Shown: piece by piece, positions 7,421-13,514 of the stretch
How positions within the stretch are numbered: position 1 is the first letter of the stretch
Layout: each line of letters begins with the position of its first letter
From: Bacillota bacterium
GTDB taxonomy: Bacteria; Bacillota; Clostridia; DSM-8532
DNA length: 13,627 bases
NCBI GenBank assembly: GCA_023440865.1
Contig: JAEXRM010000022.1
Span: forward strand, 1 to 13,627
Direction: 5' to 3'
The notes under the pieces: model-generated
Database searches by the model: none
What the model was told of the DNA's origin: nothing
What the model saw: the letters and a program-made list of their open reading frames with translations, nothing else
Program-made: the position numbers and the translations under genes

Positions 7421-7990
7421 ATGGCACTGTTTGATTCCTTTCCGTATCTCGAGAACGATCTGATCCTCATTCACAGAATGGAGGCGTCGGATGTGGACTG
7501 TCTGGAAGAGATCAGTTGGAACGACAACCTGTACCGGTACATTCCGCCGTTTCTCCACAGGAAAAGCAGAAGCACGCTCCTCACCGCCATCGGGCACCTT
7601 GGCGGCAGGGAGTTTGACAACAAGCGGCAGATCATTGCCGGCATCTATCTGAAGACGGATCCGGGCAGGCTGGTTGGTCTCACCGAAATGTTCGATTACA
7701 GGAAGCGGACGAATCGGATGACGATCGGATACAGGGTGAACGAGTCGTACTGGAATCGTGGCATCGCATCCAGCGCGGTTTCCCTGATGACGGACTATCT
7801 TGTCGGCAGGGAGCATGTCGGAACCCTGATTGCAAATGTGATGCCGGAGAACGTCTTCTCGGCAAGGGCGCTGGTCAGGAACGGTTATGTGAAACAGCCG
7901 GTTCAGGAAGACAAGGAAAACTGGGGCGGCAGGGACAAGGCAGTCGTTGACGTATACGCCTACACGGCGGGAACCAATCGAAAGGAATGA
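7421..7990 (+). CDS. GNAT acetyltransferase, RimJ/RimL-like
   Basis: A 189-residue N-acetyltransferase of the RimJ/RimL type. It has an N-terminal region with LILIHRMEASDVDCLEEI, a central strand GLTEMFDYRKRTNRMTIGY, and the acetyl-CoA pyrophosphate loop around YWNRGIASSAV (the RG-I-A form of the Q/RxxGxA motif). A C-terminal NVFSARALVRNGY corresponds to the N-x-x-S-x-x-x-x-x-x-x-G-F/Y element. It would acetylate an amine on a protein N-terminus, small molecule or drug; the substrate is unknown. ATG 7421 is preceded by GGGAGG with 8 bases between. The 50-base gap after mntP holds no convincing promoter or terminator, so it is probably in the same transcript. Six sampled lines of this gene average about 55% G+C against about 62% for mntP, hinting at separate origin. 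Confidence 0.88.
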   Translation: MALFDSFPYLENDLILIHRMEASDVDCLEEISWNDNLYRYIPPFLHRKSRSTLLTAIGHLGGREFDNKRQIIAGIYLKTDPGRLVGLTEMFDYRKRTNRMTIGYRVNESYWNRGIASSAVSLMTDYLVGREHVGTLIANVMPENVFSARALVRNGYVKQPVQEDKENWGGRDKAVVDVYAYTAGTNRKE

Positions 7991-7994
7991 AAGC

Positions 7995-8498
7995 ATGACA
8001 GGCGTGGCAATGCGGTTCAGACCGGCCATCCCCGATGACGCGCACCGCGTGCTCGAACTGTACCATACGGTGATCGGCCAGGCCTTCTGCGTCTGGAATG
8101 AGCAATACCCCGGCATGTCGGAGATCACCCATGACATCGAAACGGGGAACCTGTTCGTTCTCGAGGAGGACGACGCGATCATTGGCGCCATTTCCATCGT
8201 TCCGGAGAACGAGATGGACGACCTGCCGTGCTGGATGAGGAAGGACAAGGCCTGCGAAATCGCACGCGTTGTCATCAATCCGGACCATCAGGGAAAAAGT
8301 CTATCCCGATTGCTGGTTCAGGAGATCATCAGAATTCTTGAAGCGGAAAGAGAATGCGGATCGATCCACTTGTCCGTGGCTTCCGTGAACGTGCCCGCAT
8401 ACAGGACGTACGCGAAACTGGGCTTCCTCACGGTCGGTGAGGTGGACATGTACGGGAACCACTATGTGCTGTGCGAGAAAGTGCTGGCCGGTACCTGA
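7995..8498 (+). CDS. GNAT family acetyltransferase
   Basis: A 167-residue acetyltransferase. MRFRPAIPDDAHRVLELY begins the fold, the central strands include LFVLEEDDAIIGAISI, and ARVVINPDHQGKSLSRLL is the acetyl-CoA loop, with Q-G-K-S in place of the common QGxG. SVNVPAYRTYAKLGF is the C-terminal N...Y..LGF element. It begins 4 bases after the previous gene, with AAAGGA 8 bases before ATG 7995; the internal ATG at 8010 is a possible alternative start. Sequence differs clearly from its neighbour, so it is not a recent duplicate. The substrate is not predictable. It ends the plus-strand block and meets the next gene tail to tail with only 4 bases between. Confidence 0.87.
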   Translation: MTGVAMRFRPAIPDDAHRVLELYHTVIGQAFCVWNEQYPGMSEITHDIETGNLFVLEEDDAIIGAISIVPENEMDDLPCWMRKDKACEIARVVINPDHQGKSLSRLLVQEIIRILEAERECGSIHLSVASVNVPAYRTYAKLGFLTVGEVDMYGNHYVLCEKVLAGT

Positions 8499-8502
8499 CC
8501 CG

Positions 8503-8808
8503 TCAGCGCATGGGCAGCACCATCGGCAGAAACGCCATCATCATGGCCATGGACAGCATCAGCGACAGGACGCTGCCCGGCAGCTCCCGGCTGCGGATCA
8601 TCCCCCGGAACCAGCGGTACGCCAGTACCGCAAGCACGACAAGGCCGATCGGCGCGAACACGAATTTGAGCAGGATGTATCCCAAGAGGGCGGCGACGCC
8701 GGGTACGAGCAGCACGCACATCCAACAGACCGCCAGCTGGATGGCCACCATGGCGTTGACCCAGGCCACATTTCTGTTTTTCTTCCGGATTCCCATCACA
8801 AGCTGCAT
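8503..8808 (-). CDS. Small three-helix membrane protein, unknown function
   Basis: A 101-residue hydrophobic protein: basic N-terminus (MGIRKKNRN), a helix at about 14-35, a short polar-free break, a second at about 40-62, the basic loop YRWFRGMIRSRE, and a third at about 76-98 rich in methionine. I recognise no family. The start at 8808 is fixed by AGGAGGTG 7 bases upstream; the longer open frame continues into the repeat-bearing spacer and lacks a ribosome site. It lies 175 bases after the response-regulator gene on the same strand, and its stop is 4 bases from that of the convergent acetyltransferase. It could be a late member of the regulator operon, or use its own weak promoter. Confidence 0.7.
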   Translation of the reverse strand: MQLVMGIRKKNRNVAWVNAMVAIQLAVCWMCVLLVPGVAALLGYILLKFVFAPIGLVVLAVLAYRWFRGMIRSRELPGSVLSLMLSMAMMMAFLPMVLPMR

Positions 8809-8828
8809 GCTTCCCACCTCCTGCCGAG

Positions 8829-8858
8829 CATACCGTCCCGCCATCGGAAGTGTCTGAT
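8829..8858 (-). promoter_or_regulatory. Weak candidate promoter for the small membrane gene
   Basis: On the minus strand CAGACA and TATGCT stand 18 bases apart, with TATGCT about 18 bases before the ATG. The -10 hexamer is the same one seen before the ABC-F gene. The predicted start would leave almost no sequence before the SD, which weakens the call. Confidence 0.2.
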
Positions 8859-8896
8859 GACTGCATGCAGGGATGGTGAACAGGCAAGGAGTCCAT

Positions 8897-8961
8897 GGCG
8901 GCAACCTGTCCCCCGGCGGCAGCATGTCCCATTGCGACAACCTGCCCCACCCGGCGGCAAA
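8897..8961. repeat. Degenerate 18-bp tandem repeat, about 3.5 copies
   Basis: Units begin at 8897 (GGCGGCAACCTGTCCCCC), 8915 (GGCGGCAGCATGTCCCAT) and 8933 (TGCGACAACCTGCCCCAC), spaced exactly 18 bases apart, with a partial fourth GGCGGCA at 8953 shifted by two. The array fills much of the 175-base spacer between the regulator gene and the small membrane gene. The period is a multiple of three, but no frame through it belongs to a credible gene. Confidence 0.6.
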
Positions 8962-8983
8962 ACGCGTATGCAACCGAGGCGGC

Positions 8984-9658
8984 TCAGGGCACGATGTACC
9001 CCTGGCCCTTGCGCGTCTCGATGAAATCGGGCATGCCCAGCTCGGAGAGCTTGGCGCGCAGCCGCGTGATGTTCGCGGTCAGCGTGTTGTCGTTGACATA
9101 GACGCTGTCGTTCCACAGCAGCTCCATCAGCTTGTCGCGGGCGACGACCCGCCCGTTCTGCGACAGCAGATGCGACAGGATCTTGAGCTCGTTGCGTGTC
9201 AGTTCGACCTTGCGTTCGCCGCAGGCGGCGGACGAGTCCGCCAGGTTGACGACCAGCCCGCCATGTGCCAGGAACTCGCCGGAGGTTCCCGACCAGGCAT
9301 ACGCGCGACGCATGATCGCCTGGATTTTCGCGATGAGCACGGTCATGGAGAAGGGCTTGGCGATGTAGTCGTCCGCGCCGGCGTTGACGGCCATGACGAT
9401 GTCCATCTGCGAATCGCGCGAGGAAAGGAACATGACGGGCACCTTCGACACCTCGCGGATGCGCGCGCACCACCAGAACCCGTCATAACTGGGCAGGTTC
9501 ACGTCCAGCAGCACCAGCTGCGGATCGATTGACGAGAAATCCTTCAGGATGTCATCGAAGTGCGAGGCCGCCGCAGCCGCGAAGCCCCACCGCTCCAGGC
9601 CCGAGACGAGTTCGGCCGACAAATTCGGATCATCCTCGACGATCATGATTCGGTTCAT
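8984..9658 (-). CDS. BceR-like OmpR-family response regulator
   Basis: A 224-residue regulator: receiver domain 1-115 with acidic pocket E8-D9-D10, phospho-acceptor D52, S79/S80 and K101, then a winged-helix DNA-binding domain (about 130-224) ending with the DNFTLT-like DNTLTANITRLRAKL and FIETRKGQGYIV. The segment WCARIREVSKVPVMFLSSRD and MDIVMAVNAGADDYIAKPF are typical of regulators of Bce transporters. It would be phosphorylated by a BceS kinase and activate transporter genes. The ATG at 9658 overlaps the HAD stop (ATGA), so the two are cotranslated. The upstream open frame lies over the HAD gene and is a shadow. No kinase adjoins it; the kinase at 2962-3984 is the natural partner (inference). 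Confidence 0.94.
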   Translation of the reverse strand: MNRIMIVEDDPNLSAELVSGLERWGFAAAAASHFDDILKDFSSIDPQLVLLDVNLPSYDGFWWCARIREVSKVPVMFLSSRDSQMDIVMAVNAGADDYIAKPFSMTVLIAKIQAIMRRAYAWSGTSGEFLAHGGLVVNLADSSAACGERKVELTRNELKILSHLLSQNGRVVARDKLMELLWNDSVYVNDNTLTANITRLRAKLSELGMPDFIETRKGQGYIVP

Positions 9659-10461
9659 GGAAACACCCTTTCCAAAAAGTCCGCCACAGCCCCGTCCTGA
9701 TGATGCGCCACCACCAGGTCGGCCAGCGCGAGGATCTGTTCCATGGCGTTCGCCGGTGCCGCCGCGATGCCGGCCACACGCAGCATCTCCGCATCGTTTT
9801 CGTAGTCGCCGATGGCCATGGTGCGCTCCGGCGCGATGCCCAGACTGCGGGCGAGCATCGTGAGTCCGGAACCCTTCGTGACTCCCCGGGGCAACAATTC
9901 CAGACACGAATCGCTCGCCAGCATCAGGTCCGCTTCATTGCGGAACGGGTGCCGATCCAGAAAGGCGCGGACCTGTGACACCAGCGCGACGTCCCCCGTG
10001 AAGACGAGCTTGAAGATGACATCCCCCACCTCGTCGATCGACGCCCGCTGGAAGTAGGGTCGTTCCCGCACCGGCATGTTGTTCGTCCAGAAGCAGTCCG
10101 TCAGCATGGCGACGCGGTCGCGCTCGAACAGCAGCACCTCGATGTCCGGGAAGGCCGCCATCGCATCGGCGGCCACACCGCGCAGCATGTCCAGCGCGAA
10201 GCAATCCGTGTGCAGAAAGGAGCCCGACCGCGTGTCATACACGCCGCTGCCGTTGAACACGACAATGGGGCTGTTGATGGCGAGGCCCTGCGTCAGCCAG
10301 GTCGTGGAATAATGCGCGCGGCCGGTGGCGATGCCGAAACGGCCGCCCTCCGCCACGAAGCCGGCGATCGCTTCGCGGTTGCGTGCGGAAATGGTGCCGT
10401 CGCGGGAGAGCAGGGTTCCGTCCAGGTCGGAAAGCAGCAGGTATCCTTCGCACTTGCCCAT
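9655..10461 (-). CDS. Cof-type HAD-superfamily phosphatase
   Basis: A 268-residue HAD hydrolase with a type IIB (Cof) cap. Motif I is DLDGTLL with nucleophile D12 and D14, motif II is in ATGR (T46), motif III is K196 in GVTKGSGL, and motif IV is GDYENDAEML with D219 and D223. All catalytic residues are present. Relatives dephosphorylate sugar phosphates, flavin mononucleotide or pyridoxal phosphate, so the substrate is open. ATG 10461 has AAAGGAG 7 bases upstream. Its stop codon overlaps the start of the response-regulator gene, unusual company for a metabolic phosphatase. It follows the M20 peptidase gene by 97 bases containing a strong hairpin. Confidence 0.93.
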   Translation of the reverse strand: MGKCEGYLLLSDLDGTLLSRDGTISARNREAIAGFVAEGGRFGIATGRAHYSTTWLTQGLAINSPIVVFNGSGVYDTRSGSFLHTDCFALDMLRGVAADAMAAFPDIEVLLFERDRVAMLTDCFWTNNMPVRERPYFQRASIDEVGDVIFKLVFTGDVALVSQVRAFLDRHPFRNEADLMLASDSCLELLPRGVTKGSGLTMLARSLGIAPERTMAIGDYENDAEMLRVAGIAAAPANAMEQILALADLVVAHHQDGAVADFLERVFP

Positions 10462-10498
10462 GATGCAGCTCCTTTGCTGTCGATGGCCCGGGCAGAAC

Positions 10499-10527
10499 GC
10501 ATGCGCGGAAGGTTCGCCCGCGCATGC
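10499..10527. repeat. Perfect 10-bp hairpin between the peptidase and HAD genes
   Basis: GCATGCGCGG (10499-10508) and CCGCGCATGC (10518-10527) are exact complements around a 9-base loop. ATGCGCGG occurs once more at about 10540. On the minus-strand transcript the stem lies after the peptidase stop and ends 38 bases before the HAD start. No T-run follows, so it is more likely a processing or stabilising element, or a partial barrier, than an intrinsic terminator. Confidence 0.5.
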
Positions 10528-10558
10528 CCGGCAGGCAACATGCGCGGCCTGCAAGGAT

Positions 10559-12004
10559 TCACCCTTCCATCATATACCGGAAGAATGCCACACACCGGTT
10601 GAGGTTGTCTACCGAAATCCGCTCGTTTGTACCGTGGATGCGCCGGATGTCCTCCGTGCCGATGTGGTAGGGCGTGAACCGGTACTGGTTGTCGGAAACC
10701 GGTTCATACTTGCGGGAATCGGTGGCACCCATCATGAGGTAGGGCACCGCGATCGCGTCGGGATACAGGCGACCGGCGCCCTCCACGATCCGCCGCCAGG
10801 CAGGGTGGTCCGTAGACGAGATGCCGCTGGGATTGTTGAGTTGTATCGCCTCCATGGTCATCCCAAGTCCCTTGGCGACCTTTCCCAGATGCGCCATGAG
10901 CGTGTCGCCCGTGTCGCCTGGCAGCAGGCGGAAGTTGGCGACGCCCTCGGCCTTCTGCGGCAGCACGTTTGCCGCGTTGCTCGCCTGGGCCATGGTGGGC
11001 GCCGCGGTCGTCCGGAGCATGGCGTTTCCGGTGCGGCCGGCGCTGAAAACAACCATGAACAGTGGCTTGAACAGCCACAGGTTGGCCAGGATGACACGCA
11101 TGCCGAACGACATCTCGCGGCCGACCGCATCCAGGAACGTCCGCACGAGCGGAATGAGGCGCGCCTTCATGGGCCTGCGCTCCAGCCGGTGGAAGAAGGT
11201 CGACACCAGACCCAGCGCCGAATGCCGCGGCGGCATCGAGGCATGTCCGCCTTCGTCGCAGGCCGTGAACCGGATGTCCGCATATCCCTTCTCGCAGACG
11301 CCGATCAGGGCCAGCGGCCTGTCGATGCCCTTGACGGCGCCCTCGCTGACCAGACCGCCCTCATCGAGCACATAGGCAAAATGAACGCCCTTTTCCCGGA
11401 ACCACGCCACCATCCGCGATGCGCCATCGTGCCCGCCGGCCTCCTCGTCGTGCCCGAATGCGAACCAGATGTCGCGTGCCGGCGTGAAGCCCTCCGCCAG
11501 CAGCCACTCGGCGGCTTCCAGCGCACAGATCATGTGCGACTTGATGTCGAGCGTGCCGCGGCCCCAGACGAAACCGTCGGCGATGTCACCGGAAAAGGGG
11601 CCGTGTTTCCAATCCTGCTCGGTACCGGACTCGACGGGTACGACATCCATGTGTGCCATGACACAGACCGGTTCCTTCGACGATTTTCCCGGCCAGCGAT
11701 AGACAAGGCTCAGTCCGTTGACGACGGTGCGCTCCATGGCGCCATGCACGCGCGGGAAAAGCCGCTCCATCTCGGCATGGTATGCCAGCATGGCATCCGT
11801 GCGTTCAGGATGGTCCGGATGCGTGGAGATGGTGGGAATCCGCACCGCCGCAGCCATCTTCTCCGCAACGGCCATCGCGTCCGGCGGCATCGGCAAAGGC
11901 TCCGGCGCATTCGCCCGCACCGGCGGACGGAAACGGACGGCACGGACAAGCACGACGGCGGCGATCAGGACAACCAGGACGGAAACGGCATATCCGTATG
12001 GCAT
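10559..12004 (-). CDS. M20 family metallopeptidase with N-terminal membrane anchor
   Basis: A 481-residue M20 peptidase of the carboxypeptidase S/PM20D1-like type. Di-zinc site: H118 in MAHMD with D120, bridging D153 in RGTLDIKSH, E187-E188 in GHDEEAGG, D214 in VLDEGG, and H457 in RIHGTNERIS. The dimerisation (lid) domain occupies about 225-370. Relatives cleave C-terminal residues from peptides or N-acyl amino acids. Residues 6-20 form one membrane helix followed by RAVRFRPPVR, so the positive-inside rule puts the catalytic domain in the cytoplasm. ATG 12004 is used; GTG 12013 is in frame, but AGGAAGGA sits only 2 bases before it, versus 11 for the ATG. It lies 56 bases after two membrane-protein genes, suggesting it processes what they carry. 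Confidence 0.9.
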   Translation of the reverse strand: MPYGYAVSVLVVLIAAVVLVRAVRFRPPVRANAPEPLPMPPDAMAVAEKMAAAVRIPTISTHPDHPERTDAMLAYHAEMERLFPRVHGAMERTVVNGLSLVYRWPGKSSKEPVCVMAHMDVVPVESGTEQDWKHGPFSGDIADGFVWGRGTLDIKSHMICALEAAEWLLAEGFTPARDIWFAFGHDEEAGGHDGASRMVAWFREKGVHFAYVLDEGGLVSEGAVKGIDRPLALIGVCEKGYADIRFTACDEGGHASMPPRHSALGLVSTFFHRLERRPMKARLIPLVRTFLDAVGREMSFGMRVILANLWLFKPLFMVVFSAGRTGNAMLRTTAAPTMAQASNAANVLPQKAEGVANFRLLPGDTGDTLMAHLGKVAKGLGMTMEAIQLNNPSGISSTDHPAWRRIVEGAGRLYPDAIAVPYLMMGATDSRKYEPVSDNQYRFTPYHIGTEDIRRIHGTNERISVDNLNRCVAFFRYMMEG

Positions 12005-12060
12005 GGCGGACACATTCCTTCCTGTGGCGCAAGGGCCACGGCAGCGACGGATCGGTCATG

Positions 12061-12729
12061 TCAGGCCTTCCCCAGGAATCCCCTCTTGTACATCAACCGG
12101 GCAGAGAGCACCGACACGAGGCCCATCACGGGGATCAGCGCGCCCTCGACGCCGGAGGGAACCGTGAAGACCAGAAAAATCGTCACCACCAGCAGCACCG
12201 GCACGATGGCGAGCTTCCACTGCTTCTGCACCCAGTAGGCGCCCAACGCGCCGAACAGGGCCGGCATGAGGTGCTCGAAGGCGGGCTGGAGCACCGGCGC
12301 CTGCAGCACCGGCGTCAGCGGCACGATCAGCAGCATCCCCAGGCACGTCACCAGCAGCGTCACGATGGAGGAGGTGGCCACCGAGAGGCCCGCCACCCCT
12401 TCCCCCTCGTCGGTCTGCGGCTTCACGCCGGCGGTCTCCATGCTCATCATCGCGCACGGGATCTTGAGGTTGGTGAGGTTGCCGGTGACGAACACGAGAT
12501 AGGAGGCGTTCGCACCGAGCATGGGGGCATAGGTGAGGTATTCGGCGATGGCGATCGGCACGTAGACCATGCAGACCATGCCAAGCCCTTTCAGCAGGGC
12601 CCCGGCTGGCGGAAAGATGTCATACCACAGGCAGATGGAAAGCGGCACGGCCAGCAACAGCAGCACGGCAAGCGAGTCGGTCAGCCGGCCGAACCGGTGG
12701 ATCTTCGCCGAATAGTTCATCTCCTTCAT
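12061..12729 (-). CDS. Multi-spanning membrane protein, partner of the DUF5058-like protein
   Basis: A 222-residue hydrophobic protein with about five to six helices (about 18-36, 46-68, 115-138, 154-166, 172-190, 196-212). A conserved-looking polar stretch between helices, LGANASYLVFVTGNLTNLKI then MMSMETAGVKPQTDEGEG (about 71-112), is the likeliest functional loop. I do not recognise a named family. The gene starts 3 bases after the DUF5058-like stop, so the two products probably form one complex. ATG 12729 has a GGGGGG-type site about 7 bases upstream; the ATG at 12720 is immediately preceded by AAGGAG, too close for use. Transport of a peptide or acylated amino acid is inferred only from the peptidase gene that follows. 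Confidence 0.8.
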   Translation of the reverse strand: MKEMNYSAKIHRFGRLTDSLAVLLLLAVPLSICLWYDIFPPAGALLKGLGMVCMVYVPIAIAEYLTYAPMLGANASYLVFVTGNLTNLKIPCAMMSMETAGVKPQTDEGEGVAGLSVATSSIVTLLVTCLGMLLIVPLTPVLQAPVLQPAFEHLMPALFGALGAYWVQKQWKLAIVPVLLVVTIFLVFTVPSGVEGALIPVMGLVSVLSARLMYKRGFLGKA

Positions 12730-12732
12730 CGC

Positions 12733-13449
12733 TCAGCCCCCCATTCCTGTCCAGACAACGGCAAACGCCATGCCGCAGAGCATGGAGAAGGCCATCGCGA
12801 ATTCCTCGAGGCCCCGGTTCTTCAGCCGCTTCGCAAGGAGTGTCATGCCGACCATGACCGCCGCGGAAAAGAGCATGACGGCCAGCTTGCTCCCGCCCTG
12901 TACCGCCGGCGGGCCGATGAACACGGACAGCATGCCGAAGAACAGCGCGTTGACCAGGATGGTCGCCCAGGTGCCGTCCTTCTTTTCGATGGCCGTCATG
13001 CGGCCCTGGTATTTCTTCAGGGTGAAGATGCACAGGAGAAGCCCGGTGAGGATGCCGACGGTCATCACCCACATGGAGTTGCCGAAAACCTGGGCCGTGT
13101 AGCCGGGCGCGCCAAGCTCGGCGATGCCCATGCTCTTGGCGCCGATGCCGGCCGCGATGAGCTCGTACGGGGCCGACCCGATGACCGAAAGGCGCAGCCA
13201 TGAGAAGGGCAGACCCAGCACCGGCGCGATCGCGATCAGCGACAGGACGATCGGCAGGGACGGCACGATGGAGAACACGGCACTCGACCGGATGACGGCG
13301 CGCATGCGCCTCTTGTCCATGCCGATCTCGAGACCGCGCTTCCAGGCGATGCGCAGCGAGATGGCGGACTGGATGAGCACGATGAGCAGGACGAAGCCGC
13401 AGACCGCAAAGACCAGCGGGCTGTTGGCGATGGACAGGTAATCGGCCAT
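12733..13449 (-). CDS. DUF5058-like integral membrane protein
   Basis: A 238-residue membrane protein with about six helices (about 11-32, 53-78, 124-144, 162-179, 187-205, 216-234). The opening YLSIANSPLVF, the short basic cytoplasmic loop WKRGLEIGMDKRRMR and the glycine-rich core SVIGSAPYELIAAGIGA (88-104) fit, from memory, the DUF5058 family found in many Clostridia; no function is established. The ATG at 13449 is preceded by GGAGG with 7 bases between, and the homologous protein begins there; an in-frame TTG at 13488 has no ribosome site. It is the first gene of the probable minus-strand operon, and its ribosome site is buried in a 12-bp leader hairpin. Its tight pairing with the next membrane gene and the peptidase suggests a transport role, which is inference. 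Confidence 0.8.
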   Translation of the reverse strand: MADYLSIANSPLVFAVCGFVLLIVLIQSAISLRIAWKRGLEIGMDKRRMRAVIRSSAVFSIVPSLPIVLSLIAIAPVLGLPFSWLRLSVIGSAPYELIAAGIGAKSMGIAELGAPGYTAQVFGNSMWVMTVGILTGLLLCIFTLKKYQGRMTAIEKKDGTWATILVNALFFGMLSVFIGPPAVQGGSKLAVMLFSAAVMVGMTLLAKRLKNRGLEEFAMAFSMLCGMAFAVVWTGMGG

Positions 13450-13456
13450 GGCATAT

Positions 13457-13500
13457 CCTCCGCTGTGACGGGTGTTTTCACCATTCAATCACAGCGGAGG
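13457..13500 (-). promoter_or_regulatory. SD-sequestering leader hairpin of the DUF5058-like gene
   Basis: On the minus-strand transcript CCTCCGCTGTGA (13500-13489) pairs perfectly with TCACAGCGGAGG (13468-13457). The 20-base interval itself folds as GGTG-AAAA-CACC, leaving an asymmetric 6/2 internal loop. The 3' arm contains the GGAGG ribosome site, which ends 7 bases before ATG 13449, so the closed stem would block initiation. Such layouts occur in translational riboswitches, RNA thermometers and autogenous control sites. The pairing is directly visible; the ligand or trigger is unknown. Confidence 0.65.
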
Positions 13501-13514
13501 CGCTTTGGGAAGCG
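13501..13514 (-). promoter_or_regulatory. Second leader hairpin adjoining the SD stem
   Basis: CGCTT and AAGCG form a perfect 5-bp stem with a four-base loop, directly abutting the 12-bp SD stem with no base between. The two helices could stack end to end, which is suggestive of a compact regulatory RNA. A stem this short can also arise by chance. Confidence 0.4.

Noticed and set aside
6785..8278. A 497-codon minus-strand frame over mntP and the GNAT genes
   Set aside because: Spans three well-supported plus-strand genes in antisense; composition and lack of motifs mark it as non-coding.
12024..12039. GTGGC/GCCAC hairpin before the M20 gene
   Set aside because: Only 5 bp with a 6-base loop, not involving the ribosome site; easily due to chance in GC-rich DNA.
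10325..13203. Long plus-strand frames (637 and 473 codons) rich in His, Arg and Gln
   Set aside because: They cover the M20, HAD and membrane-protein genes in antisense, show no recognisable motifs and have low-complexity composition typical of shadow frames.
13449..13488. In-frame TTG at 13488 as the start of the DUF5058-like gene
   Set aside because: No SD precedes it and it lies in the hairpin loop; ATG 13449 has a strong site and matches the expected N-terminus.
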